Positions 13,440-25,829 of a stretch of DNA of 64,000 nt are shown piece after piece. The stretch is from Trema orientale (Eukaryota > Streptophyta > Magnoliopsida > Rosales > Cannabaceae). The DNA is taken from the NCBI GenBank assembly GCA_002914845.1, contig JXTC01000531.1, positions 140,534 to 204,533 of the forward strand, given 5' to 3'. The position numbers and the translations under genes are program-made. Within the stretch, counting starts at the first letter, position 1. Each line of letters begins with the position of its first letter. The notes under the pieces were generated by a model. It was given only the letters and a program-made list of their open reading frames with translations, ran no database searches and was not told the origin of the DNA.

Positions 13440-13690
13440 ACCAATCACCTCCACTCCACCTGGCTCCTCCGTCACTTAGGCCATCGTTGAAGACGGCCTC
13501 ACTCGCCGCTTAAGCAGCAAACAAAAAGACACACGTCGGGGCACTCTGGTCAAATGACACGTAGCTCAGCAAAAACCACGTCGTGAAGTTCAGAATCGTG
13601 ATCGGCGCCATCTCCAACATGCCGCGGCGGAACCTCAACTCCTCCTTGGCTCGGAATATAAAGGCCGACTTATTGGTTCACGGTTTAATA
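13440..13690. other. GC-rich island upstream of the DUF2232-like gene
   Basis: This short stretch is much richer in G+C than its neighbours. It sits about 150 bp upstream of the minus-strand gene start, so it may be promoter sequence. The minus strand holds a short open frame (about 13650-13530, some 36 codons with a hydrophobic core) that I could not assign. It may be an exon relic. Confidence 0.3.
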
Positions 13691-14079
13691 CCCCATTCCC
13701 ACTTGTTTCACAGAAAAACGAATTTTTGGTTCCTACGTATTAAGGACTGCTGGAAAAGGTAAACATTTGATATTGAATCGCCATTTTTTTTTTTTCCTTT
13801 TTAAACGAAAACGAAATGGAAAGTGTTTATATCTATTACGATTATAGAAAAACGAATGTGTACAGGGAATCGTTGTAGTAGCTCTTAAATGTAAACTGAA
13901 TTAAGAATTGGAAGCAAAATACCACATAAATGTCTAGGCTTTGTGATATGTTTGAATAACTTTACCAGCTATGTTTGCTTCTTTTTGTGGGTTTAGGCAG
14001 ACAGTCATTTCTAAATACTGCCAAGTGGATTGAAGAAATTTAGTATTTTTTTATTAATATATATATATATATATTTTTT

Positions 14080-14270
14080 TAAATTGAGAAAGTGAAAACA
14101 GTATACACAGGTTTTAAGGACAGATGAGATTCTGATAGTGGATCACTTTCTAGAGCCATTCCCATTCTTTTGGGCTCCCAAGGGTGACGCGAGGGCTCGA
14201 ACCCTTGACCTCATCCTCCTTAAATAAGAGAAAGCCTTAAGATAGAGCACCTTGCTACTTCGACCACCCC
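14080..14270 (-). mobile_element. tRNA-derived SINE, minus strand
   Basis: On the minus strand the element starts at 14270 with a tRNA-like head. A good pol III B box (GGTTCGAGCCC) is at 14204-14193 and a plausible A box lies about 55-60 bases upstream. A body of about 100 bases and an A/AT-rich tail follow. No coding capacity. I could not read a clean target-site duplication. Confidence 0.62.
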
Positions 14271-14300
14271 TTAAGAGTTTTAACCTAACTTTGTTTTTGT

Positions 14301-14718
14301 ACATAGATGTTTAACACATGATCCCTCTCTTTCTAAGATATAAAATAATATTTTTATTACTTTGTATTCTCAACTTATACTAAATGTCATAAATTTTACT
14401 AGCAATCCCTTTAAAAAAAATTTAAAAATTTACAACTAATAATGGGTCATATGCTTAAGGCACGTAACAAAGTAACTAGTCTACACAGAAGAATGGATGC
14501 GCAGACGTACGTAGATGTTTAACACATGATCTCTCTCTTTCCAAGATATAAAATAACATTTTTATTACTCTGTATTCTCAACTTATAATAAATGTCAGAA
14601 ATTTTACTAGCAATACCTTTAAAAAAAAAATTTAAAAACTTATAACTAATAACGGATCACGTGCTTAAGGCACGTGACAAAGTAAATAGTCTACACAGAA
14701 GAATGGATGCGCAGACGT
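14301..14718. repeat. 208-bp tandem duplication, two copies
   Basis: Copy 1 (14301-14508) and copy 2 (14509-14718) align along their whole length with scattered substitutions. Both start at the same TAGATGTTTAACACATGAT segment and end at GCGCAGACGT. The unit is AT-rich and non-coding. Confidence 0.9.
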
Positions 14719-15784
14719 GCTTGCTTTCTTTTCTTTTCTTTTGTTTTGTTTTTTTTTTTGTTTTTTTTTTTTTTGGGGAGGTTTGCCCTGTTACAATTTT
14801 TCTTTTTGGTTTTGTCTTATCATTATTTTTCTTTTGTTTTGAGTTTTGTCCTATTAGTAAAATTTTGATATTAATAATGTGTGTGCATAAAAGAAAGAGC
14901 GAGTAACCTATTTTTTAAGGAAAAATAAAGCTAAGTTGATAATTTTATCTCTTTCTTCAAATTAAATTTTTTTTTGTTTTGTCCTATATCAATTAGTTTT
15001 GGTACCCGGCGATGATATGGAGAGAATTGTGTGCTTAAAACAAGTGTTAGTAACATTTTGTTTGTTTTTTTTTTTTTAAAAAAAAAAAAGAGTATGTGAT
15101 TATATGAGTAAGTACAGCGCTGTAATTACATCTTTTCATTAATCAGTAGAAGAAAGATCCTCTACCATTTTTCTTTTTTTTTTTCTTCGTTCTTTTGATA
15201 AGTCATTTTTTATCTTTTTTATGTAGTGAATTATATTTTTAATTTCATTAACAATACATTTTCAAGGCAAATAAATATAATTACTTTTTAATAAATAAAA
15301 AAAATTGTTTTGTGGGAATAACTTTGAATCAAGTATAAGCAGCCTCTTTTTTTATTATTTTAATATTTCAATAATTTTCTTTAACGAATGCGTTATCTTT
15401 TTTTTTTATCAATTTATTTGATAAATGTAAAACTACCATTCACATGTGTATATAGGTCTCCACTTTATCATATAAATTAAACCTAATTGGTACTATTCTT
15501 TTGGAGTTTTTTTTTTAATTATCATATCAAATTACTTACTTTTCTGAATATTATTTGTTCATATTTTTTTTTCCGTTATTTAATGACAACGGGTGTATGT
15601 GCCTAAGGCATGTACCAAAAACTAGTTTTTATGTAAAATAAGAAAATAGAGAAGCCTTATGAGGATGTGTATAGCTTGCCCTTTTCTGAGGGTTTAAAAA
15701 AAATAGGATATGTATAGCTTGAGTAAAGTGAATGGCTTAAGTAAAATGATTGAATATGTACAAATCAGTTTTCTTAACATTAGT

Positions 15785-16100
15785 TATTAGGATAATTAAA
15801 TTTTTATACTTTGTATTTTGATTGTTTATTCAATTTATACTTTATGTTTTAGTTATTATCAATATTGACCTTCAAATTTAAAATTTATGACAAATGTATA
15901 TTCTCTCTAGGTTAAACACCAACTTTGATTGTTTGATATAACCAAAATACCCGTTTCAAACTTTAAACAAGTATATTTAAAAAGAAATTCAAGTCTTAAA
16001 TTTATTACAAATCTTAAATTTCAAAGTATAATAACTAAAACGTAAGGTATAAACTGAATAAACTATCAAAATACAAGGTATAAAAATGTAATTAATCTTT
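15785..16100. mobile_element. MITE with about 90-bp terminal inverted repeats
   Basis: The left end (around 15790-15880) and the complement of the right end (around 16015-16098) are the same sequence with substitutions; both carry versions of TTTTATACTTTGTATTTTGA. No coding frame. Related, more decayed end sequences occur at about 37500-37590 and 59760-59850. Confidence 0.7.
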
Positions 16101-16379
16101 AATTTTTTACGTACATGCCCAAAAAAAAAATCAGTTATTTATTTGATTTTAAAAAATGATATTAACTAAGTGGAATATCTAGTACATACTTGAGAAAAAA
16201 GTGGTAAATCAATTATTTACTTGAAAAAAATAAGAAAATAGTCATAAATTAATGGTATATGAAAATGGTAGTAAATAAATATTGTATCAACGATCTATCA
16301 TTGCTCAAAGAAAAATAAATGTGTGGTATATCAATAGTATATGAACGATTCACTTCGAAGAAAAAAAAAAGAAAAATAT

Positions 16380-16580
16380 TAGTAAATCAACTATATATAT
16401 CGGTAAATGAATTATATACTGTGGTAAATGAATTATATATACAGGTAAATTAATTATATACTGTAGTAAATAAATTATATATACTAGTAAATTAATTATA
16501 TACTATAATAAATAAATTATATATATACTAGTAAATTAATTATGTACTGTGGTAAATGAATATAGTAAATGAATTATTGT
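16380..16580. repeat. AT-rich minisatellite, GGTAAATGAATTATATA units
   Basis: Repeated units of about 20-22 bases, in a higher-order pair of about 42, run through this stretch: GTAAAT plus AATTATATA with alternating spacers. About eight imperfect copies. No gene. Confidence 0.75.
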
Positions 16581-16859
16581 TATTAGTTAATCAATTAACT
16601 TAGATAGAAGTATAATGGTAAATTCCATTCATTACAACTTAAAAAAAAAGATATAGAAGTCAATAAAATGAAAAAAGGATATCTATTAACACACAGCTTA
16701 AAAAATGGGCATATAGTTTCCCAAAATATGGGCATATAGTTTCCCAAAATGATGGTGGGGCCGGTGACTATGCTTTTCAGATTGGGCTGTGAGATTATTT
16801 TCTGGGCTTTTGTAATAGGCTTGATTGGGCCCAAGAAGATTCAAATCTCATATCCTGTT

Positions 16860-17790
16860 GCAATTGGAAAAGTTGGGCTTCGTACGGTCTCTTTAGGTTA
16901 GGGGTAGAAAAGTCCCAACAATGTCTAAAAAATTGAAAGTTGTTATCATTATGTGTGATCATAGTACTTGGTGACTCCATCAGTCACCCAGGTGACTCTG
17001 GTGGATGCCAAGGTCCGATGATGAATCCAAAAAAGATAGTTTGGTTTTTAGCTCCAGATTTTTCAACGTTTAGAAAAGATTATGATCTTTCAATCCCTAG
17101 TCTCCAAAAGTTGGATTTGCATAAATTCCCTCATGTCTCAACTACTCAGTTAACAAAACTTAGCAGTAGTTTAAACCTCAATAGACAATATCAACCAATG
17201 AACGGAAAAAACTTAACCAAGTTGGGGGGAAAATTATGGGCTGACTTGAAAATTTAAGTAAAAATTGCTATAAACGAAAAATTCGAAAAAAAAAAACGAA
17301 GCGTAAAAACTCTCTCTCTCAAACTGCTACTGAGCTAATTTCCACTACCAATTTGGGCAAAATGACTAACTTTATTACTCTTTTGACTATTTTAGGATTA
17401 GTCATAAATGTTATGACATCTTTTGTGAACTTTTATGAACGGACATGATTTTTATGATTAATCCTAAAAATTCATTTTGGCAAAAAAAAAAAAAAAATCT
17501 TAAGTTTCACACAATTCCCTTTTGTAATTCGGAAAATTGGGTTGTGTACAGTATTTTAGGTTAGGATATGAAAAATCCTAACTCTGTCCAGAAGTTTGAA
17601 AAATGATATGTATGATCAGAGTACTAGGTGACTCTAGCAGATGTCAAAGTCCATTGGAAGTTGGAATCCGACAGAATAGTTTGGTTAGTAACCCCTGATT
17701 TCTCCTAAACATTTGGAAGAGATTATGATTTTCCAATCCCTGTCTCAAAAAATTGTAATTCCCCCTTGTAATTCATGTCTCCTAACACTG
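16860..17790. repeat. Degenerate direct duplication (about 16865-17120 and 17525-17770)
   Basis: Two segments about 650 bp apart share a run of matches in the same order: a TTAGGTTAGG start, a GTACT(T/A)GGTGACTC block, AATAGTTTGGTT (one base different), AAAGATTATGAT and TTTCAATCCC variants. An open frame at 16940-17257 crosses the first copy and has no recognisable domain, so I treat it as chance. Confidence 0.65.
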
Positions 17791-18004
17791 GTCCAGTTAC
17801 TACTTTCCTTTTGGGTCCAAACAATGATGTAGAGATTGAGTAAAGGTTTATTTTCTTTTTCTTTTTATTTTAAACTTTTTGATTAAAGGAGAAGGTGGGG
17901 CTGAATTGAGTTTGAATTAGAGGAACTCTGAAATTTGAATCAGAAAGGAAGTGGTATGGAGCCACAGGAAATTAAACAAAATGCATAGAGAAATAAAACC
18001 TTAA

Positions 18005-18423
18005 GGCTATATTTGGCAGAGTGGATTTTTGGAAGGATCGAGAGGAGTGGAGGGAGAAGAGTAGGGAGAGAACAAAATTATTCCATTTGGCAGAGGGGAG
18101 AGAAGAAGGAAGAGGAGAAGTGGAGGGAGAGGACTCATTCTGGGCCCACTATATTGCATTCTTCCAAAGTTAGAAGGATTGGAGAAGAGTGAGAGTGAAC
18201 AAAAATTAAATTGACCAATCTACCCTCAGAAATAATTATTTAAAAAGTAATGCAATGAGTAATATAGTAATTTTATAAATAAACACTCTTCATCCATCCC
18301 ATTCTTTATCTTTCTTATCAAACAATATAAAAGATTCTTATTCTCCTCTCTCTCCATCACATTCCCTCTCTTTCTTAAACTCTCCATCCTTTCTACTCTC
18401 CCTCTCTCTTACCAAACATAGCT
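18005..18423. mobile_element. Tourist-like (PIF/Harbinger-type) MITE, 419 bp
   Basis: The ends are GGCTATATTTGG at left and the complement AGCTATGTTTGG at right, with purine-rich inner extensions that mirror each other. A 3-bp TAA flanks both sides (18002-18004 and 18424-18426), typical of PIF/Harbinger elements. No coding frame. Confidence 0.75.
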
Positions 18424-18429
18424 TAAGAG

Positions 18430-21400
18430 TAGGCAAAAAGAGGGCAATTTTTAAGGTGATGGGTCCAAAGAAAGTGCATGTCAGACAGCAAACAATGTTT
18501 ATAGATCTCTAGGTAAAATTTTGCACTTAATGATTGAACACATTCAAAAGAAAGCAATCACAAAAATTTCTTAATCACTCAATGTTCTAATAAGCACTAC
18601 TCTTTCTTTTTCTTTTTCTTTTTTTTTTTTTTTATTAAATGCGTTCCCAAGAACATATTTACATATTTTTTTTGAACTCATAATTTAGAAAACAACAAAA
18701 TAATTAAGTGAAGGCAGACCAGTGGAACATCATGATTATCACCAATCCTTAGAAGAGAAAAAAAAAAAAGAAAAAAAAAAATAATTACTAATTAAGTCAA
18801 AATTAAAAACATTCCTATGGCAATTGTTTTATGCATCCCCCATAATACATGGCGTTTTTGCTGCATGCGTGGGGCGTGCCACCTTGCTATAATGTCTCAA
18901 GGCAGACATGCTTGTACCCGTTTGCACCCTTTATTTCTCCCTTCTCATAGTTTTTTTTTTATTATTATTATTTTTAATTTTTTTTGTTGGGTCTCTATCT
19001 TGGATAGAAAGTGCAGAATTAGTTGAACAAAATTATCTATCTGAAAAACCAAATCTGGTCTTGGGAGCATAGTTATTGAGAAAAAGACAATTAGATATGA
19101 GAGCTGTCACTCATTTTATGTTGTGAGGTTCTCATTGGTCATTACCAATTCCACGGCTACATCATCAATGACAAAGTTACTAAAAGGGATGTTTACCAAA
19201 CTGAAAAATCATGTTCATGTCAAAATCATTTTTCCTAATAGTTATCTAACTTGGAAGTAACATAAATTAATATGAGACAATATTAATCTAATATTCACTA
19301 ATAGAGTTTGAAACTTGTGACTTTACTACGTTGTGCTTGTCCATGATAGGAAAGACACCTATTGTCCAAGTTAAAGAGGGGGAAACAAAAGCAGAAAAAG
19401 GAAAGTTCCTTGCTTTAATGGAATCCCATAGAAACCAACCCTTTAGCTCCAAAGCCTGCCAAGTTGATGGTTATGATTCAGGAAGATCAAGGAATACCCA
19501 CTCGTCAGATCGTAGCAAGTGGCAACGCCATTGCTGATCAACGTCATAGATTTTTCTGAGCAAAATGACATCTACATCTCAAATTTTCATCCAAGTATAT
19601 TATTCAAATTGAAAAAAAAAAAAAAAAAAAAAACTACTACAGCAGCATGCTCATTGTAGAATCGAAAATCTACAGTTAAATTTAAAAAGGACCACTTGCA
19701 ATTTCGAGAAATGATCAAATTATATGTAAATAATAAAAAGTCAAGAAAAGAATACAAAAGATAACTATGGAGATTCTAGTAGAGAATTTTTATATAAATA
19801 ATGTGTAGAGAGAATGAATAATATATATATTTATAAGCAAAAATAGGCCTAATTCAATAATCTCATAATAATTATCCTATTTTTGAAATACAAAAAATGC
19901 TTAAAAATATAAATACTTTTAAATTACGCAAGAAAATGGGTGGTGTGAATTTTGGCCCTGATACTCTATAATGGCTTAATGGTAAGTGGACAATAGATAA
20001 TAGATAATCTACCGGAAGGTGAATAACGTGCAGGTCCATGCCACCTTAGGGTGTTGCCTACGTTAGTCCTAAGCATATACACTCGTTAAAGCCTAAACAC
20101 TAACAGGGATAACCTTGGTATCGGCAAAAACTTGCATGCTGATAAGGAAAAATCAGGAACGATCACCCCTTATTAACCAATTTTTCCAACGAAACAAAAA
20201 GGAACCAAAAAAAAAAAAAGAAGCTATAGGGCAATGCTATAGCCTATACATTAACACCATATACTGATAAGGGAGTACTCACTCTTTTATTGTTTGCTTA
20301 TATGAAACTTACTAAAAACGTGGCATTATTCTTTTCTTTTTTTTTTTAATTTTCAATCGAGGTTTTTTTCTCTTCTTGTTTTAACTCTTGCGTGGCAATG
20401 TCATATATAGTTACCAAAGTTGAAAGTCGAAACGAAAAAAAAAAAAAAAAAAAGTGACAAAAAGTAGACTTGCTCTACCACACCACGGCACGTCAAAGAT
20501 CAACGTGTGGTACAATTGTGTCACACATGTAGATCATCATATCATATCATAGTATGTCCTATCTGTATTTTTGAGACTTTGAGGCTCTTTGATTAATACA
20601 AGGCATGGTGGATAGAGTGGACTATAAAAAAGTGGTTCTCACCTGCATCATTATGATCATCTGCAGCCCCCAGCAAATCACAACCGTCAATCTCAAAAAG
20701 CGACCCCACTTCTTTTACGTAGGTTCAATTTATTTTATTTTATTTTTTTTCAGCAAAGGGGTATGTCGGTGGGACACGTGCTCAAGGTCGAAGAAGAAAA
20801 CGACATAGTATAAGATTGTGTCTCAATGAATGATGGTGAAGACTAAGAACGTTAAAAAAGAGAGTAGACAAATTAATATGCGTGCTTACTCATGCTACTC
20901 TGATGGGTAACTTTCATCACTCCAATCCCCACCACCTAAGCCAATTCCAAATTGAAAAAAAAAAACAAAAAAAAAAAAGACCTCAACCCAATTCTTTACT
21001 TTGGGATCCATAAGAATAGTTCTAGTTCTTCTAATTTCATTTTTATTTTTTAGTATCTCAAAAGTCAAAGAGCAAGGAAAAAAAAAGTTACGAAAAAACT
21101 TATGACAGATTGATGGGATTTAAACCAGTTGATTTAATGACTGTTTCTGAAATGGGACTTTTTGTAGGGTACTGTATTTTTATGTGGTGGGACTTTTTTT
21201 TTTCAATTAAAAAAAAGCATTGATGGTTTTTTTTTTAAATTAAAAAAAAAGGTACAATTTTATTCTTAGCTTTAATGAGATTTTATGTGAGGGATTTTGT
21301 ACACTGATTTACTCAAAGTTTCCCTGTAAAATTCACTTCCCCCAAAAACACATACAATAATGCCTGCAGGAACAAGTGCCTTCTAACATCACCCCCTTTT

Positions 21401-21780
21401 TTTTTAAATTTTTTTTTTTTAACATTAAGAACTGTTTGCCAGAAAGCAAACGTAAAGGTAACGCTTCTGTGTCTATCAATTTCAATCACTAATCTTATAG
21501 TAGCACTTTCTTTTACTTCTTTCGATTCCAACAACAAAATCTCTCTTTTACTCCTCTAAACTCAATTGATCTAAATTCACTTCATTCATTCAAAATCCAC
21601 ATTTTCATTTTCCTCTTTCTTTCATTTTATACCCAACTAGGCCTTTTGAGACCTTTATTAGTGCACATATTATATGTACATTTACATATAAATTATTTTT
21701 TTCTTTTTCGTTCTTTTTATCTTCCCTAAAACTCGACACTTTCTCTTTTTCACTACAAAAAAACAGAACCCATCTCCCAA
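18430..21780. other. Intergenic spacer upstream of the DUF740 gene
   Basis: AT-rich spacer with many poly-A/T tracts (for example 19612-19632 and 20435-20453). Short open frames at 18817, 19331 and 20605 have no domain or exon structure and are taken as chance. The last few hundred bases should hold the promoter of the gene starting at 21816. Confidence 0.4.
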
Positions 21781-21815
21781 AAAATATCAAAGATTGAACC
21801 ACAAGCAAAGAGAGA

Positions 21816-23048
21816 ATGAAAGAGAGAGGCAAAGCTTTGGAAGCTTACAACAGAAACGACATGGATTACTACTCAACGACATCAGACATGCCATGCAGGA
21901 AGCACCCTTCGTCGTCTTCGGTTGGGATCTGCGCTTACTGCCTCAAAGACCGTCTCGTCAAGCTGGTCTGCTCCGACTGCGGCGAGCAGAGGCTCTCTTC
22001 CTGCTCTTGCTCCGAGATCTCGTCCAACCGAAACTCCTGCACCGTCGAGGTGGGCAGCGTCGGAAGGGTGTCGTTTCTCATCGAGAACGAACGAAACGAC
22101 GCGTCGTTTCCGAACAACCCTCCACACAACAAGAGCCACCACAGCAAGACCCAGATGGGGAAAACAGAGGAGGGTCTGGTCCTGAGGAGGAGCAGTAGTA
22201 GCTGCGCGGAGATCAAGCGAGGTGGGTTTTGGAGATTCGGGAAATTTTTCAAGAAAAAGAAGGAAAAAGATACAGGGAACAAAAGCGTTTGTGGGTTCGA
22301 TGACAAAAGTGATCTATGGCTCGTTGATCATCATATGGGTGTTTCCAGATCGAGATCACTCTGTAGTTTCAGGGGGGGTGGTGGTGGTGGCGGTGGTGGG
22401 TGGTTTGGATCGGAGGACGGCGGAGATTTGATGGTCTCGGGCGCCCGGAGCTCGATTTCCGGCGCGCGGAGTTCGAGTGTGACGGCATGTATGGTTCTGG
22501 ACTCGGGAAGACGGAGTGGGTTTAGCGAGGCAGAGCCGAGAAAGAGCGGTTTCGATAACGAAAACTTGGTCTCTGATTTTGGTATGAGGAGAATAGGCCT
22601 TGTTGAGGTCGATAACAATGGCGGAAATGGCGGGTTTAATGGAGTGAACAGACGTGTTTTCTCGCTTAAGGAGAGTGATTTCAATGGAATGGACGAGTCG
22701 GGTTTCATTGATTTGAAGCTTGATTACTCCGCCGAATCGAATTCGAAGACTACTAGTACTATTGATCAACAGTTTTCTTCTTCGTCCGTGAAAATGGGGG
22801 TTGTGTCAGATTCCGAGTCCGCTTTTGGGAGCATGAGAAGGGGTAGTGAGTATGGAGTTGGTGAATATGGGGACCCTTTTGGGAGTAGTGGCGCCATGGG
22901 AGATGGGATTTTTGGTAGAGGAGGTTCTTGTAGGATCACAGTCAATGATAGAGGATTATTGAAGAAAGGGAGGAAAAGCTTGAAGGGTTGGCGATGGATT
23001 TTCAGACATCAAGGGAAGAAAGATGAAGATCTTATGTTCAAAACTTGA
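21816..23048 (+). CDS. DUF740 / OCTOPUS-like family protein, single exon, 410 aa
   Basis: An uninterrupted frame begins at an ATG in a purine-rich leader. The N-terminus is a Cys/His-rich module: C27, H30, C39, C42, C52, C55, C63 and C65, spaced like a small zinc-binding fold (CRKH, CAYC, CSDC, CSC). It is followed by a Ser-rich region, a very basic lysine cluster near residue 145, a nine-residue glycine run near 187, a Ser/Gly-rich disordered middle, and a basic C-terminal block (SCRITVNDRGL then KKGRKSLKGWRWIFRHQ) typical of DUF740 proteins. OCTOPUS relatives act at the plasma membrane in phloem patterning; this short member may not share that role. A second in-frame Met at residue 16 is an alternative start. 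G+C is far above the surroundings, as expected for a real gene. Confidence 0.85.
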   Translation: MKERGKALEAYNRNDMDYYSTTSDMPCRKHPSSSSVGICAYCLKDRLVKLVCSDCGEQRLSSCSCSEISSNRNSCTVEVGSVGRVSFLIENERNDASFPNNPPHNKSHHSKTQMGKTEEGLVLRRSSSSCAEIKRGGFWRFGKFFKKKKEKDTGNKSVCGFDDKSDLWLVDHHMGVSRSRSLCSFRGGGGGGGGGWFGSEDGGDLMVSGARSSISGARSSSVTACMVLDSGRRSGFSEAEPRKSGFDNENLVSDFGMRRIGLVEVDNNGGNGGFNGVNRRVFSLKESDFNGMDESGFIDLKLDYSAESNSKTTSTIDQQFSSSSVKMGVVSDSESAFGSMRRGSEYGVGEYGDPFGSSGAMGDGIFGRGGSCRITVNDRGLLKKGRKSLKGWRWIFRHQGKKDEDLMFKT

Positions 23049-25130
23049 TAAATTTACTCAAAAAAAAAAAAGAGAAAAAAGGAAAGGAAAGAAAGAGGTG
23101 TAGTAGAGAAAATAATGAGAAAAAAAGAAAAAAGAAAAACGAAGTTTATTTTGTTTTTATTTAGATTACAAAAACAATATAATTATCTGTGTTCTTCTTC
23201 TTCTTCCCTTGTTTTTAGTCACACTCACTGCCCTTTTAGTATCTTTTTTTCGTTTTTGTATTTATGTTTGATTTTGAGTACATTTTAGAGGATATTAGAT
23301 CATAATACTAATTGGGTTGTGTTTGTTGTCACTTTACTCGCAAAAAGAGCAAAGGAATGTCATTTTGCAACTTTTGCTATTGCACATTTGTATATGTTGT
23401 TGTATTCAATGTTTTTGGAATCGACAAATCCAAGCTGTTTGATTATATTGTTTTATGATTATATATTAGAAAAAGAGTAAGCATGTATTTTAATGATAAA
23501 TCATAACGGGTAATGATTAGCAAGTTAAATAATGTTAAACACCCTAAATTCCTCCATATAAAAAAGTTAGAGAATGGGCAATTGAGGCATTCGCCGTTAA
23601 GAATCTTAAACACGATCTGAGCAAATATTTAAACTACTTGGCCTCTTAATAAAGCAACTCATTACCATTTGTTATCAAACGCTTTTATTATGCTCTTAAC
23701 TAGATGGAGATAACGTCCAAATAATATATACATATATATATATTTATAGTTACATTTTGTTTTCTCTCAAGTGTAACTTATATATAGGTGAAAAATACAT
23801 TAAACGTAGGGAGACAAATTGGATAATTTGTGAGACCTTTTTAGTGATTTTTGAACATTGTTTTTCTTTTTTAAATGTACCTTACAAGTAGAGGTGTAGA
23901 CGTTACACCTATTCTATAAGAGCAAGTTCTCTTTTTTAGGCGGGATTAGTGATTACAGACATAGAATAATGCTAAAAAGTGGAAGCTTGAATATTAATTT
24001 CACATAGAGATCTACAATAACAATGATGCTAAAAAGTTCAAAGCTTGTAATTGTACACCAACACCTACGAATTTCACATATGGACATGTTCTCTTTTGCT
24101 TTTAACAAAGTAAAAAACAAATAATAAAGTGGAGTTCCGGAGGTTTTACCCGAATAGTTGAACAAGGGTTTTATTTTTATTTACTATTAGTCTATTATGG
24201 ATCACTTTTGATTTTTCAAAGAGAAAAACAAAAGCAACACACAGATCAATCAAAGATTGTCTACAATCTAGCGTTAAATTTTGTTGTTATTTGAAGATCA
24301 GACAAATTGCAATGAATAAAACTTACCAAGCCGTAGTATTCCGAAAGTACCCTTTTTGAATTTACCAAATACGAGGACTAAATTAAAATCTTTTTTTTTT
24401 CCACCTCACATTAAAAAGTTGAAAAATTTAAGGCTTAATCTGTCTTTCCCACTTCCCAGAAAAGGTCCTAAGATCCTAATAATCTAAAGTAGTCTCTTCC
24501 TGCCAGCTACAGTGTATAGCTAGGAAGCAAGCAAAAGAGTACCATCACTTTCTCTGTCATATTTGCATGTAAGATTGTGAAACGAGGTCAGAAGCGTGTT
24601 GGCTAAGTAGACAGGTATACGTATCAATCAAGTTTGGCAGCGTCCCTTGTAATGCATTGCCAATAGCCCAACAAATGGCCCAACGAGGAATGAAATTCTC
24701 AGGGACACATAAATTTTATTATGATTTATTATATTATTAAAATATTAAATTAAATAATAAAATTCGCATATTAAACAGTGACAGAAAAAATTGGCATATT
24801 AAACAGCGTGAAAAAAAAAAACAGAAGACATTTCGCAATCTCAAACCCAAATACCCTTGTTTGGCTTCCACCACTGTATTTATTTTTATGTTAAAAAAGC
24901 CCTGTTTTGGCGCGAGTTCTGAGTTTTTATTTATGTTTTTTTTGTTTCTTTTTTTTTTAACTTTTCTTTTTGTTTTCTTTATCTTTACACTTTTTAATCT
25001 TTACCATAGATTCTGACCTGACCTTGAGGCTTGAAGCAGCTTCCTTCTCATTCTTTTCAAGAAGTGCAATGAAATGAAATGATCGATCCAACACAAATCG
25101 GAATTGGATGTATTAGAGCTCATGTAGTAT
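23049..25130. other. Intergenic spacer downstream of the DUF740 gene
   Basis: The first 400 bases should include the 3' UTR. The remainder is AT-rich. The open frame on the minus strand at 23953-24165 has no recognisable product. Nothing else seen. Confidence 0.4.
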
Positions 25131-25132
25131 AA

Positions 25133-25216
25133 AATTCGAATCATATTCTACAAATTCTGAAACAACTTTCAAAGAATTCGAATCATATTCTATAAATTCA
25201 GAAACAACTTTCATAT
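25133..25216. repeat. 42-bp tandem duplication
   Basis: Two consecutive units of 42 bases starting at 25133 and 25175, both opening AATTCGAATCATATTCTA, differ at only a few positions. Confidence 0.85.
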
Positions 25217-25418
25217 AAAAAGTTAATCGGATAAACTGTTTTTTTCTATCAACTTATCATATGAAAACTGTTTTTGTATTATAAAATAGGATTCAAATTC
25301 TATACCATACGCGTCCTAAATATTTTGAAAAATTGATATACTTTGCTTTTGAGCTGAATTTAAACAGGCCTTTACTACTTTGAAATAGTGATATAATGTA
25401 GTGTAGAGCCCAAAATAG

Positions 25419-25768
25419 TTGGAAACAATATTAATGAAAGGTGTTTTAAATTTTAAAGTTACAACTAAGCCTATACGAGCAATCTAGCTTTATAAATATT
25501 GTTTTTTGGGAATGGTACTTTGATTGTTTCAAATCATATTATTATTTTATAAGAAATGAGAGAATTTATCTATTTTCTTTTCAAGAACATTGGAAACAAT
25601 ATTAATGAAACTGAAGTGGGTGTTTTAAATTCTAAAGTTACAAGTAAGCCTAGCCTAGCAGTCTAGCTTTATAAATATTGCTTTTCTAGGAATGGTACTT
25701 TGATTATTTCAAATCATATTATTATTTTTTTAAAAATGAGAGAATTTATCTATTTCCTTTTCAATAAA
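25419..25768. repeat. 171-bp tandem duplication, two diverged copies
   Basis: Copy 1 starts at 25419 and copy 2 at 25590, both with TTGGAAACAATATTAATGAA. The copies align throughout with several substitutions and one small insertion near the start of copy 2. Confidence 0.88.
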
Positions 25769-25829
25769 AATTTATAACATCTCAATAGGTTACTGAAGAG
25801 AAGTTAGATCAGTAAATTCAATCCAAAAA

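Noticed and set aside
16940-17257. 105-codon plus frame in the duplicated block
   Set aside because: No domain, no exon context, and the duplicate copy does not keep the frame open.
22331-22769. Two long minus frames (125 and 137 codons) opposite the DUF740 gene
   Set aside because: They are low-complexity shadows of Gly/Ser codons in the real gene and have no family features.
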